Shown here piece by piece: positions 1 to 7,965 of a DNA stretch of 32,087 bases. The notes beneath the pieces were generated by a model that was not told the DNA's origin, ran no database searches, and saw only the letters and a list, made by a program, of their open reading frames with translations. Source of the stretch: a bacterium (GTDB lineage: Bacteria; B130-G9); NCBI GenBank assembly GCA_021160245.1, contig JAGHCW010000046.1:1-32087 (forward strand), read 5' to 3'. Each line of letters starts with the position of its first letter. The stretch's first letter is position 1. A program made the translations under genes and the position numbers.

Positions 1-1
1 C

Positions 2-1360
2 CCGAATAATTGGGAGAAGAGGCTCGTGGACATGAATATTACGAGGCTGAAGGACAAGGACCTTAAGTGGGCGGACTTGGTCTTCATCAGCGCAATGTCA
101 ATCCAGAAACCCTCCGCAGAGGAGGTCGTCGCCAGATGCAAAGAGGTGAATGTCAAGACGGTTGCTGGCGGCCCTCTATTCACAACCGAATACGACGACT
201 TTCTGGATAAGGTGGATCATCTCGTGCTTAATGAGGCAGAGGTTACACTACCTCCCTTTCTCAAAGACTTGAAGGAAGGACACGCTAAGCCAATGTACAC
301 ATCCGACGAATACGTAAATCTGGCCAAGACACCTCTCCCATTATGGGAGCTGGTAAATATCAGAAAATACGCCTCTATGAACCTGCAGTATTCCCGAGGT
401 TGTCCGTTCGATTGCGAATTTTGCGACATCTCGGTGCTCTATGGGCGAAAAGTCCGAACCAAGGGCGTCGATCAGATATTAGCGGAGCTCTCCGCTCTCT
501 ATTCTCGGGGATGGAGAGGGGACGTCTTTCTTGTGGATGACAACTTCATAGGAAACAGCAGAAAATTGAAGGCGGAGATACTGCCCGCCATCATCGAATG
601 GGCTGAAAGAAGGAAACGCCCATTTAGCTTCCAGACAGAGGTCTCTATCAACCTCGCGGACGATATAGAACTGATGCATCAGATGACTCGTGCGGGTTTC
701 AATTCGGTGTTTGTCGGCATTGAAACGACGAACGAGGATTCGCTGATCGAGTGCAACAAGCTGCAGAACAAGAACCGAGACCTTTTGGCATGTGTGAGTA
801 GAATCCACGAGGCGGGACTCCGCGTGGTGGCGGGATTCATCCTGGGATTTGATAGCGATCCACCCTCAATCTTCGAGAGAATGAACACATTCATACAGGA
901 ATCAGGAATTGTAAGCGCGATGATTGGGCTGCTCAATGCCCCCAAAGACACGAAGCTCTATTGGCGCCTCAAAGAAGAGGGAAGGCTACTTGATGGCGGA
1001 ACCGGTGATAGCATGGGCTTCTCAATGAATTTCGTGCCCAAGATGGACTATACTACGCTAATTGAGGGTTATAGAACCGTCATTAGGAAAGTCTATTCAT
1101 CTTCAGCATACTATCAGCGAGTGAGACGATACTTGAAGGAGCACAAACCGCCACGAGGCAACACAACGTATTTCCGACTCAGTCAACTGCCGGCCTTTCC
1201 AAAATCCGTCATATTCTTGGGCATCTTGGGCAAAGAACGACTGCACTATTGGAGGCTTTTCTTCTGGACGCTCTTCACTCGGCCGCGACTCATTCCTCTT
1301 GCGTTGACACTTGCCATCTATGGATTTCATTTCCGGAAATTCTTTGAGAATCAAGTATAG
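2..1360 (+). CDS. B12-binding domain radical SAM protein, 5' end outside window
   Basis: The frame is open to the left window edge, so the true start and much of the cobalamin-binding domain are missing. What remains begins in the end of a Rossmann-like B12 domain (WADLVFISAM, then VAGGPLFT). The radical SAM core has the cluster motif CPFDCEFC, with Cys at about residues 126, 130 and 133 counted from the GTG at 26, followed by VFLVDDNFIGN. The C-terminal part resembles DUF4070. This architecture (B12 + radical SAM + DUF4070) is that of class B radical SAM enzymes such as the hopanoid methylases HpnP and HpnR; they use S-adenosylmethionine, a [4Fe-4S] cluster and often methylcobalamin to modify unactivated carbons. 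The substrate cannot be read from sequence, and no hopanoid gene is nearby. The C-terminal 50 residues are basic and hydrophobic and may touch the membrane. Family assignment is firm; reaction unknown. Confidence 0.88.
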   Translation, partial: PNNWEKRLVDMNITRLKDKDLKWADLVFISAMSIQKPSAEEVVARCKEVNVKTVAGGPLFTTEYDDFLDKVDHLVLNEAEVTLPPFLKDLKEGHAKPMYTSDEYVNLAKTPLPLWELVNIRKYASMNLQYSRGCPFDCEFCDISVLYGRKVRTKGVDQILAELSALYSRGWRGDVFLVDDNFIGNSRKLKAEILPAIIEWAERRKRPFSFQTEVSINLADDIELMHQMTRAGFNSVFVGIETTNEDSLIECNKLQNKNRDLLACVSRIHEAGLRVVAGFILGFDSDPPSIFERMNTFIQESGIVSAMIGLLNAPKDTKLYWRLKEEGRLLDGGTGDSMGFSMNFVPKMDYTTLIEGYRTVIRKVYSSSAYYQRVRRYLKEHKPPRGNTTYFRLSQLPAFPKSVIFLGILGKERLHYWRLFFWTLFTRPRLIPLALTLAIYGFHFRKFFENQV

Positions 1361-1444
1361 TTAGACGACAGCGGCGCTCTCTGCTATCTTGCCTGCGGAC
1401 ATCGTTCTGTCTGGCTCGGATTTACTACGCGTGAGGATTATAGT

Positions 1445-2224
1445 TTGCGTCTTGGGGACAGAATTGGGCTATTTGTGGCCAGCCAAATGGGCGGCAAGAT
1501 GACGCAGGAGAGGCGCGAGGCGTTTTACGGGCTGCGCACCTGCCGCCTGTCGCCGCTAGTGCTCTTCCCCGCATCTGAGCCCGCCTCAAAGCGCCTCGTC
1601 AGAGCGTTCCCATTCTCATTCCGTTCAGGCAGAACTCGAAAGGCCTACACAGGCGGCAGGCTGATAAGCGTTGTGAACGGCGGCATAGGCGCCCCATCAT
1701 GCGAGATAATATGTAATCTGGTCTGCAAAGGTGGCGCGAAAACCATTCTGAGGGTCGATTTCTGCGGCGCGCTGGGTCCGGACATCGGCGTTGGCGATAT
1801 CTTCATCGCGCGTTCGGCGAGAAGTTTCGATCAAGTAACTCGACATTATTCTGACACGGAGACTGTTGAGGCGGATAAACGGCTTCTCTCCTTCTTTGAG
1901 GATAGATTGACGCCACTCGCGCAAAAGGCCGAGGTCCCGGTCCATGTGGGGACCATTTGCACTGTTGACCTCTTCTTTGCCCAGACGGATGAGATGCTCC
2001 GGGGCTGGAGACAGCACGGCGAGGCGGTTGACATGGAGACCGCGGCGGTCTATGCAATCTCCCGCGCATACGACGTCGCCTCATTAGCGCTGATGGTCGT
2101 TACGGACAACAAGCTTATGGGGGAACTGCCCTATTCCGGTGGTTCGGATAACCTCAAGAAGATAACCACAGGTTTCGAGCTCCTGGCCGAGGCGGTTAAA
2201 TCCGCTGTTCCTATGCTGCGCTAG
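1445..2224 (+). CDS. Nucleoside phosphorylase (PNP/UDP phosphorylase family)
   Basis: A 259-residue protein of the PNP_UDP_1 family, which cleaves nucleosides with phosphate to give a free base and ribose-1-phosphate. Family marks are the phosphate/ribose loop NGGIGAPS (about residues 78-85), the segment RVDFCGALG in place of the usual R-x-G-[ST]-x-G, and the ribose-binding VDMETAAVY (about 195-203). An Asp near residue 221 (VVTDN) sits where purine-specific members carry the Asp that protonates the base, so a purine substrate is possible but not proven. The chosen start is TTG, because GAGG lies 8 bases upstream; an ATG at 1487 would remove the N-terminal strand. It follows the radical SAM gene by 84 bases on the same strand and converges on endonuclease III. 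Confidence 0.82.
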   Translation: MRLGDRIGLFVASQMGGKMTQERREAFYGLRTCRLSPLVLFPASEPASKRLVRAFPFSFRSGRTRKAYTGGRLISVVNGGIGAPSCEIICNLVCKGGAKTILRVDFCGALGPDIGVGDIFIARSARSFDQVTRHYSDTETVEADKRLLSFFEDRLTPLAQKAEVPVHVGTICTVDLFFAQTDEMLRGWRQHGEAVDMETAAVYAISRAYDVASLALMVVTDNKLMGELPYSGGSDNLKKITTGFELLAEAVKSAVPMLR

Positions 2225-2261
2225 TTCCTTCTTCAGAATTGCTATATCTGCTTCGGCCACA

Positions 2262-2981
2262 CTAAACAGGGGGTAAGCCGCGGCTCATACCTGGGAGATT
2301 TAGCCTGCTGTAATATACACACAGGTCTGTCAGGAAGCAGTCAGGGCATTTTGGCGAGCGAGCACGGCAGATGTTGCGGCCAAGGCGGATAAGGTTCATG
2401 TGCAGGTTATACCTGTCCTCCGCGGGGACAATCCTCTCAAACAAAGCCTGCATCTGATCTCGCGTTCGGGAATGAGTGTCGAGGCCAATCCTCCTTGATA
2501 CTCTGAAAACGTGGGTATCAACGGGAAAGGCCGGCTTGCCGCAGGCAAAAAGTAGGACACATGCTGCAGTCTTTCTGCCGACACCAGCGATGCCGGTCAG
2601 GAACTCGTATCCCTCGTCAATGGAATTGGAGCTGAGAAAATCAAGCGTAAGCGTCGGGTCTTCCCGCCTGATAATAGGCATTAAATCGAGTATTCGCCTC
2701 GTCTTGGTCGGGCCCAGGCCGGCGGGCCTTATGGTCTCAAGCACTTCCTCGTATTGTGCCGAGAAGAGGAGTTCCCAGCTTGGGAATCTGTTTTTCAGGC
2801 TCTTAAATGCAGCGAGCGAGTTGACATCGGTAGTGTTCTGAGACAAGACGGTGAGAATCAGCTCGTCAAGTGGAGCTCGCCAGGGCCTCCGCTCGGGGAG
2901 ACCCATATTCTCAATCAGCCTTTTGCCGACAGATTCGGCAAATGAAACTAGTCGCCTATTGTCGCTCTCAAGATCATCCAT
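2262..2981 (-). CDS. nth: Endonuclease III-like DNA glycosylase/AP lyase
   Basis: A base-excision repair enzyme that removes oxidised pyrimidines and nicks abasic sites. The 239-residue protein shows the helix-hairpin-helix GIAGVGRKTA with the catalytic Lys at residue 137, the catalytic Asp at 155 in PVDTHVFRV, and a C-terminal [4Fe-4S] loop with Cys 205, 212, 215 and 221 in the exact C-x6-C-x2-C-x5-C spacing of the Nth family. Both active residues are present, so it should be bifunctional. Length is slightly above E. coli Nth (211), mostly from an N-terminal extension. It lies 68 bases downstream of the beta-helix protein gene on the same strand and could be co-transcribed, though the two have no obvious functional link. 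Confidence 0.93.
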   Translation of the reverse strand: MDDLESDNRRLVSFAESVGKRLIENMGLPERRPWRAPLDELILTVLSQNTTDVNSLAAFKSLKNRFPSWELLFSAQYEEVLETIRPAGLGPTKTRRILDLMPIIRREDPTLTLDFLSSNSIDEGYEFLTGIAGVGRKTAACVLLFACGKPAFPVDTHVFRVSRRIGLDTHSRTRDQMQALFERIVPAEDRYNLHMNLIRLGRNICRARSPKCPDCFLTDLCVYYSRLNLPGMSRGLPPV

Positions 2982-3049
2982 ACAAGTCGCGACAAGCTAA
3001 CCCTCTTGTATCAATGCCATACTCTAAGCTTCCAGAAGCGTGGCCCGGA

Positions 3050-4810
3050 TCAGTCGGGATTGACGAAGACAACCATCTGACCGGTAAGCGCATCCCACGG
3101 AAGATGCAAGCCGTCCATTGGCCCCATCCCAAGATAGAGGCCGATCGGATGATCGATGAATCCAAAGCCCCAAAGAAAGCGAACGCTCGCGGCATGATAG
3201 ACATAGCTGAAGTTCTCGCCAATCCACGTAGATCGCTGAGGAGTTATTCCAGAAATCAGGCTGCCGTCTGGGGCAAATGTCCCGATATCACCATTCTCAA
3301 AGATGGTCGCAAGATAGATGTCAGTGTTCTCAAGCTCATAGCCAAAGCAACTGAAGAGACCGATAATTGTCAGAAGGTCCCCACGATCGTACCTGTTGTT
3401 TCTGTTGGCGTCGTCATAGGGCTCGCGTTGTGGGTCCCAACGCCCGTTTTCGTTAAGGTCCTCATAAGGCTCGTTCGGCTGGTGGTTTCCGTCCCTGTTC
3501 TCGTCAGTAAACGGCTCGCCAGTATCCCAATTGCCGTTGTGGTTTTCGTCTGTAAATGGCTCACCTTCGTCACGCGTTCCGCTATCATCTAAGTCCTGAA
3601 AGGGCTCGCCCTTATCCCAGACGCCATTGTCATTTAGGTCCTCGTATTCCTCAGCAACAAAGTATTCTAGCAGACCATCGTCCTCTCCTGATGCCTCGGA
3701 GAGTATTAACTTACAGACGGGGCCGACTTCCTTGCCACCGAAAAGGCCAATGTCTATGTCTGAGCCGTCATAGTCCGTCTCGTCTTCGCTGCCCGGAAGC
3801 GCGGGTTGACCTACATCAATGCACGGAGAGCCTGTGTCGAGATGGTAGTCATTGTTGTCCGGATCCACAAACAACGGGTCCTCATCAATTAAGAGATGCC
3901 CGCCCTGACTTATTCGACCTTGAAAGTTCTGAGAGTTCTGCCACAAGTCGCAATAGTCAACTCTGGCTGATGAGGTCGAGCTGTCATTGTAAAGAGCGAT
4001 GCCGCATTCCGTGATTATGTTGTTGACAAAGAGGCTCGAGCCCCCAGTGGAATACCAATTCACACCCACCGGGAAGCCGCGGATGATGTTGTTGCGAATA
4101 ATAGGCTCGGCGCCACCAGCGATGACAATGCCATAAACCTCAGAGTTGGCGGAATTATTCAAAATATAGTTGTTGCGGATAAGAGGAACGCACTGCCCCT
4201 CCTCAAAGTCCCGCCTGCAATAGACAGCCGCAAAGCCGTTGCCCTCGATCCAGTTGTGCATGACTTCAGCCTCACAGCCGTTCTCCAAGTAGATACCATA
4301 GTAGCGATTGTCAACTAGTCTATTGCCAATCACAAGTGGCTTGGCGACAACCTGATTAAGCAACTTGTCGTATCGTACATAGATCGAGCTCCTGACGCCC
4401 ATCTGGTTCGCTCGGCTTTCGCAATTGCTCATTATGGAGAAGACACCTTTGCCGCGGAAGCAGACTCCGGCGTTTTTGCCATTCTGGAGCGTGAGGTCCT
4501 TGACTATTGTATAAGGCGCGTTGACCACGATAATATCATATTCGCCCTCGCCGCCGTCGATGATCGTCTTGCCTATACCCTCGCCCATTATTGTAATGGC
4601 TTTTCTGGGGGAGAGAGTCTCATTAATCAGGCCTATTGAAATCGAGGTCTCATAATAGACGCCCGCTCGAATAAAGACCGTATCACCGCTTTTTGCGGAA
4701 TAAACCGCATCCTGAATGCTACTAAACTGGTCTGGGACAGTTATCGTTGCCGCTGGAACGGACAGCGGACACACAACCAACAACAACGCAATCAAACACA
4801 AAGCTCTCAT
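3050..4810 (-). CDS. Secreted parallel beta-helix protein with Asp-rich repeat array
   Basis: The ATG at 4810 is chosen because GGAGG lies 6 bases upstream; earlier in-frame starts would overlap that SD. The protein has 586 residues. It opens with a signal peptide (Arg, hydrophobic core, then VPAATITVP), so it is exported. Residues about 20-370 are pectate-lyase-like: the opening IQDAVYSAKSGDTVFIRAG and repeated runs with N-N-x-I and G-I are those of right-handed beta-helix proteins of the NosD/DUF1565 type, which bind or cleave polysaccharides. It ends with CIDVGQPALPG, typical after such helices. Residues about 391-478 hold six units of 14-15 residues built on D-x-N-x-(D/N)-G-x-x-D-x-G-E-P-(F/Y), probably Ca2+ loops. 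The last 108 residues look like a small beta domain. No sorting motif is visible. Function unknown beyond a surface or secreted carbohydrate-related role. Confidence 0.85.
   Translation of the reverse strand: MRALCLIALLLVVCPLSVPAATITVPDQFSSIQDAVYSAKSGDTVFIRAGVYYETSISIGLINETLSPRKAITIMGEGIGKTIIDGGEGEYDIIVVNAPYTIVKDLTLQNGKNAGVCFRGKGVFSIMSNCESRANQMGVRSSIYVRYDKLLNQVVAKPLVIGNRLVDNRYYGIYLENGCEAEVMHNWIEGNGFAAVYCRRDFEEGQCVPLIRNNYILNNSANSEVYGIVIAGGAEPIIRNNIIRGFPVGVNWYSTGGSSLFVNNIITECGIALYNDSSTSSARVDYCDLWQNSQNFQGRISQGGHLLIDEDPLFVDPDNNDYHLDTGSPCIDVGQPALPGSEDETDYDGSDIDIGLFGGKEVGPVCKLILSEASGEDDGLLEYFVAEEYEDLNDNGVWDKGEPFQDLDDSGTRDEGEPFTDENHNGNWDTGEPFTDENRDGNHQPNEPYEDLNENGRWDPQREPYDDANRNNRYDRGDLLTIIGLFSCFGYELENTDIYLATIFENGDIGTFAPDGSLISGITPQRSTWIGENFSYVYHAASVRFLWGFGFIDHPIGLYLGMGPMDGLHLPWDALTGQMVVFVNPD
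3377..3640 (-). repeat. Six-unit Asp/Asn-rich coding repeat (putative Ca2+-binding)
   Basis: Within the beta-helix protein, six units of 42-45 bases encode variants of D-L-N-D-N-G-x-W-D-x-G-E-P-F. Asp/Asn at positions 1, 3, 5 and 9 and the fixed Gly resemble EF-hand-like or dockerin-type calcium loops. Units 4-6 are more diverged (N-H-Q-P-N-E-P-Y, and one extra residue in unit 5), so this is an old duplication. Calcium binding is inferred from residue chemistry only. Confidence 0.7.
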
Positions 4811-4959
4811 AATAGTCCTCCACATCAAATAGGTTATATCAACAATAGGCGATTCTTAACGGCGCGGCTCGATCTGTCAAGTCCCTTTTCTCTTGAAGTC
4901 CCAGCTTTGCACAAGTCCCCAGCTTCCGCGTCCGCCGCAGTCACATATTCCCGCCCACA

Positions 4960-6672
4960 TCATCTCTGTCGTCGAGTGCTCCCTCCAGACCGCAACAGAT
5001 AAACCTCAATCGTAGGACCAAAGCACGTCCGAGCGTCTATTTTCGGGGCCGAAAAACTATGACTGGGGAACCAACACGGCTCAGGCGGCCAGCCCGGCGC
5101 CTCATAGACCTTTACACAGTATCGCTGTACTAGAGCAATTAACCTTGCGGGCCACTCGAATCCCCCATACCGCCTCAAGCCCCAGCTCTCCAACGTAAAG
5201 ACCCGGAATCCCTCTTCAACAAACCATTCAGGCTTCACAAGACGCGTGCCATCCGCAGAGCCTCGCAGAAACATCTCGCCGATTGAGACCTCTTTACCTC
5301 CAATGGTTCTGGGTGTCCAGAGTGAATGTAGCGAAGCGACCCCAAAGCCCCGGCCAGCCAGCCTCTCCCCATTCGCAAGGAGGAACTCCTGCGTTTTGGC
5401 CAACGTGCTTTTGCGCGTCATCAAGTAGTCATTCAAAAGCGCCGCCCTAAGTGGGAGCATGATCACGAAAAAAGTGGCGAGAAAGACTATCTTCGGACGT
5501 AGCGAGCCCTCCTGGAGAGCTTGAGCGGCGTGAACTAGCCCAATGCCCGCGAGCACCGCAATGATGGGAGTTATGGGAAGCACATTTCTGGGGAATGCCG
5601 CTTTGGCCGATGCGAATAGGGCAAGATGAGGCGCCACAAAGCACAGAATGAGAAGAGCATATCTCCTCCCGACGCTCGATGATAACGCCCCGAGCAGGCC
5701 CAAGATGGCAAAAGCACCGGCCATATAGCCAACATCACCCAGGACGGCCCGAATGTGAAATAAGAGCCCACCGGGATTCTCAGAGACGAGATTCGCGGCT
5801 CCCAGGTTGCCCGCCTCAAAGTAGTGAAACGCCTCAAACCTCACATGCTCCACAAGATCGCCGAAGTCAAGAAGCGCAGGAATGTTCAGAGCAATAAAGA
5901 CCCCGATTCCAACCAGTACGACCATTGAGGCGCGTCGTAACCGTCCACTGCGGCTCATCATAACGGCCGCGACAGATACCGGTATCAATGCAATTGCCCC
6001 AGTGTATTTGAACGAGGCGGCGGCTCCAGCGAAAGCTCCGGCCCAAAAAAGCCTGCCCCACGATTCTGTCTGAACAGCTCGCAAGGAGAGTAAAAGCGCA
6101 AGCTGAATCAAGAGAACAAGCGGCGCATCCGGGGTCGCATAGTGGCCGTGCAAAACGCTTATGAAGCCCGTTGACGCGATTAAGGCGGCCAGGATGGTGG
6201 CCTCTTTGCGAACGCATCTTGCGGTATGGGCGACGACAACGACGGTGAGCGCCCCGCATAGGGCCGAGAACGCCCTTGCTAGTGGCAAATAATCAGCTAA
6301 TCTTAGCTCTGCAATCGACCCATATAGGCCGTTGAAAGCCCCGATCAGAAAGGCTGCTATCGCGGCTAGACTATGCACAAGGATAGCGAGCATCGGATGA
6401 TAATAGAACTTCGGCACAAGTTCCCCAGAGACAAGGGCGCCCAATGCTGCGCGGCCGATATTCATCTCGTCGTGGTGAATGACCGCCGGGAGCGACCAGT
6501 TGACGCCCCATACGCGAATGGCGAAGGCCCCAATGAATAGGATTAGCGCGACAAACGGCCATCTCCTCCCTTCATCGCCGATGAGATTGGAGAGCAGGCA
6601 CGCCGGGCGAGGCGTCAATTTCTGTTCTTGACCCGACAAAGAAGACGCGCTTTCTTGAGGCGAGATCACCAT
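4960..6672 (-). CDS. GT39-like (PMT/ArnT-type) membrane glycosyltransferase
   Basis: A 570-residue integral membrane protein with a short cytoplasmic N-terminus, about ten hydrophobic segments between residues 38 and 410, and a soluble C-terminal domain of about 150 residues. The acidic motif HHDEMN at residues 66-71, just after the first transmembrane segment, corresponds to the catalytic Asp-Glu of the polyprenyl-phosphate-sugar-dependent transferases (PMT, ArnT, GT39/GT83). These enzymes move a sugar from a lipid-phosphate carrier to a protein or lipid acceptor on the outer side of the inner membrane. The ATG lies 3 bases after the stop of the GT4 gene, with GGAG 6 bases upstream inside that gene's end, so it is translated as the last gene of the 9675-4960 operon. 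Acceptor unknown. Confidence 0.8.
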   Translation of the reverse strand: MVISPQESASSLSGQEQKLTPRPACLLSNLIGDEGRRWPFVALILFIGAFAIRVWGVNWSLPAVIHHDEMNIGRAALGALVSGELVPKFYYHPMLAILVHSLAAIAAFLIGAFNGLYGSIAELRLADYLPLARAFSALCGALTVVVVAHTARCVRKEATILAALIASTGFISVLHGHYATPDAPLVLLIQLALLLSLRAVQTESWGRLFWAGAFAGAAASFKYTGAIALIPVSVAAVMMSRSGRLRRASMVVLVGIGVFIALNIPALLDFGDLVEHVRFEAFHYFEAGNLGAANLVSENPGGLLFHIRAVLGDVGYMAGAFAILGLLGALSSSVGRRYALLILCFVAPHLALFASAKAAFPRNVLPITPIIAVLAGIGLVHAAQALQEGSLRPKIVFLATFFVIMLPLRAALLNDYLMTRKSTLAKTQEFLLANGERLAGRGFGVASLHSLWTPRTIGGKEVSIGEMFLRGSADGTRLVKPEWFVEEGFRVFTLESWGLRRYGGFEWPARLIALVQRYCVKVYEAPGWPPEPCWFPSHSFSAPKIDARTCFGPTIEVYLLRSGGSTRRQR

Positions 6673-6675
6673 CCG

Positions 6676-7962
6676 CTACTCCGAGCCATTTGCGAGGCCG
6701 GACAGGGCTGCCTCAAGCTCCTGCATCATTCCGCCAATAATTCTATCCCAGCTGGATTCTCTTGCCATCTCAAAGCCTCGCTCGATCGCGTCAACGTCAG
6801 TTTCTCGGAGCGAAGAATCTAGCGCTTGAACGAATTCTTCGGATGTCTTCGCGATTCTCACAATACCTTTGTAGAACCTGACAACATCCGGGATTGGAGT
6901 AGAGACAACAGGAGTTCTTGATGACAGGTATTCAAGCACTTTTGTCGGGTGAATATGCAGCGTCAATTCGCTTAGCACGAACGGGAGGATGGCGACGTCA
7001 AACCTCTTTAGGTACGACGGCAGCTCCGAGTAATCGACAAGCCCGGGCAAAAGCACATTCTTGCATCTGGCAAATTCGGAGCGCGGCCTCGTGGCGAAAT
7101 ACGGGCCCGCCAGCACTATTGTCCAATCGGGATGCGATTTCGCCGCGAGGAAGATAGCGTCAAAGTCGATGCGATCGTCCACTGCCCCAAAATAGCCAAT
7201 CACCGGACCGTCAACGCCCTCCAGAAGTTCCGGGATGCTCAGCGAATCATCCATAGCCTTTGAAAAGTGGGCAAACTCCACACCACAAGGGAAGTACTTG
7301 ATGTTCGGCGCAAACTCTTTCTTGCGCTCGGCAAGGGTATAGGTTCCCGCGAAGACAGCGTCAGCAGACGTGAGCAACCGCCTCTCCAAAAGCGCCGTCT
7401 CCTTCCTCGCAAAGCCAAATGCGGAGTGCTCGTCCATTATATCGTAAACAACGCCTACATTGTCCAACGAGTCGAGAAGGGGCGCAAATCTCGGCGCGTA
7501 GAACCAGAGCAGTGGAGGAGCTGTAACTTGCATCCTCGCAAGCTCGCGCTCTATCGCAAGACAAGCCGTTCTGAGATTGATTCGATATATGATGCTTGAG
7601 GCGCGCTCAAACGGCAATAGAGGGGGGCAAAGCAGCCGGACACGGCGTTCATATTCGGACGGCGGTCTCTGCCTTGATGCTCTTCCTCGAGCGAGGTCGG
7701 ATGCGTAGCTGGGCCAGAAGTAGAGCACGTGATTGTTCAAGGCCGCGCGTACTGCGATCTGCTGCGGCCTCTGCCACAGGCCGGCGAATGGATGGGTGGA
7801 GATAAAAACCAGCGCCATCTCATCTTCATCACCTACTTCCGACTTGCGTCTGGTAGCAGAACAAAAACGAGCTTGCAGCGCATACACAGTGGCGATTGCT
7901 GCAAAATAGAGCAGCCGTGAAAAGAACTTCAGCCTCTTAATGGCAGAATAAGCCCTGTGCAT
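6676..7962 (-). CDS. Glycosyltransferase, GT4-like (group 1)
   Basis: A 428-residue GT-B-fold protein. The N-terminal domain contains FAGLWQRPQQ, a signature of a bacterial group of GT4-like enzymes, and YDIMDEHSAFG; the C-terminal domain has VIGYFGAVDDR and the nucleotide-sugar site HPTKVLEYLSSRTPVVSTP, with the conserved Lys and Glu of GT4 enzymes. The first 35 residues include a hydrophobic stretch (LLYFAAIATVYAL) that could be a membrane anchor; a start at the Met near residue 49 (EMALVFIS) would give a purely soluble protein and cannot be excluded. The gene begins 3 bases after the GH57 gene stop and ends 3 bases before the GT39-like gene. Donor and acceptor sugars unknown. Confidence 0.83.
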   Translation of the reverse strand: MHRAYSAIKRLKFFSRLLYFAAIATVYALQARFCSATRRKSEVGDEDEMALVFISTHPFAGLWQRPQQIAVRAALNNHVLYFWPSYASDLARGRASRQRPPSEYERRVRLLCPPLLPFERASSIIYRINLRTACLAIERELARMQVTAPPLLWFYAPRFAPLLDSLDNVGVVYDIMDEHSAFGFARKETALLERRLLTSADAVFAGTYTLAERKKEFAPNIKYFPCGVEFAHFSKAMDDSLSIPELLEGVDGPVIGYFGAVDDRIDFDAIFLAAKSHPDWTIVLAGPYFATRPRSEFARCKNVLLPGLVDYSELPSYLKRFDVAILPFVLSELTLHIHPTKVLEYLSSRTPVVSTPIPDVVRFYKGIVRIAKTSEEFVQALDSSLRETDVDAIERGFEMARESSWDRIIGGMMQELEAALSGLANGSE

Positions 7963-7965
7963 CGC

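Noticed and set aside
2870-3592. Plus-strand frame of 240 codons
   Set aside because: Antisense across the nth 5' end and the Asp-rich repeats of the beta-helix gene; no coherent domain or SD.
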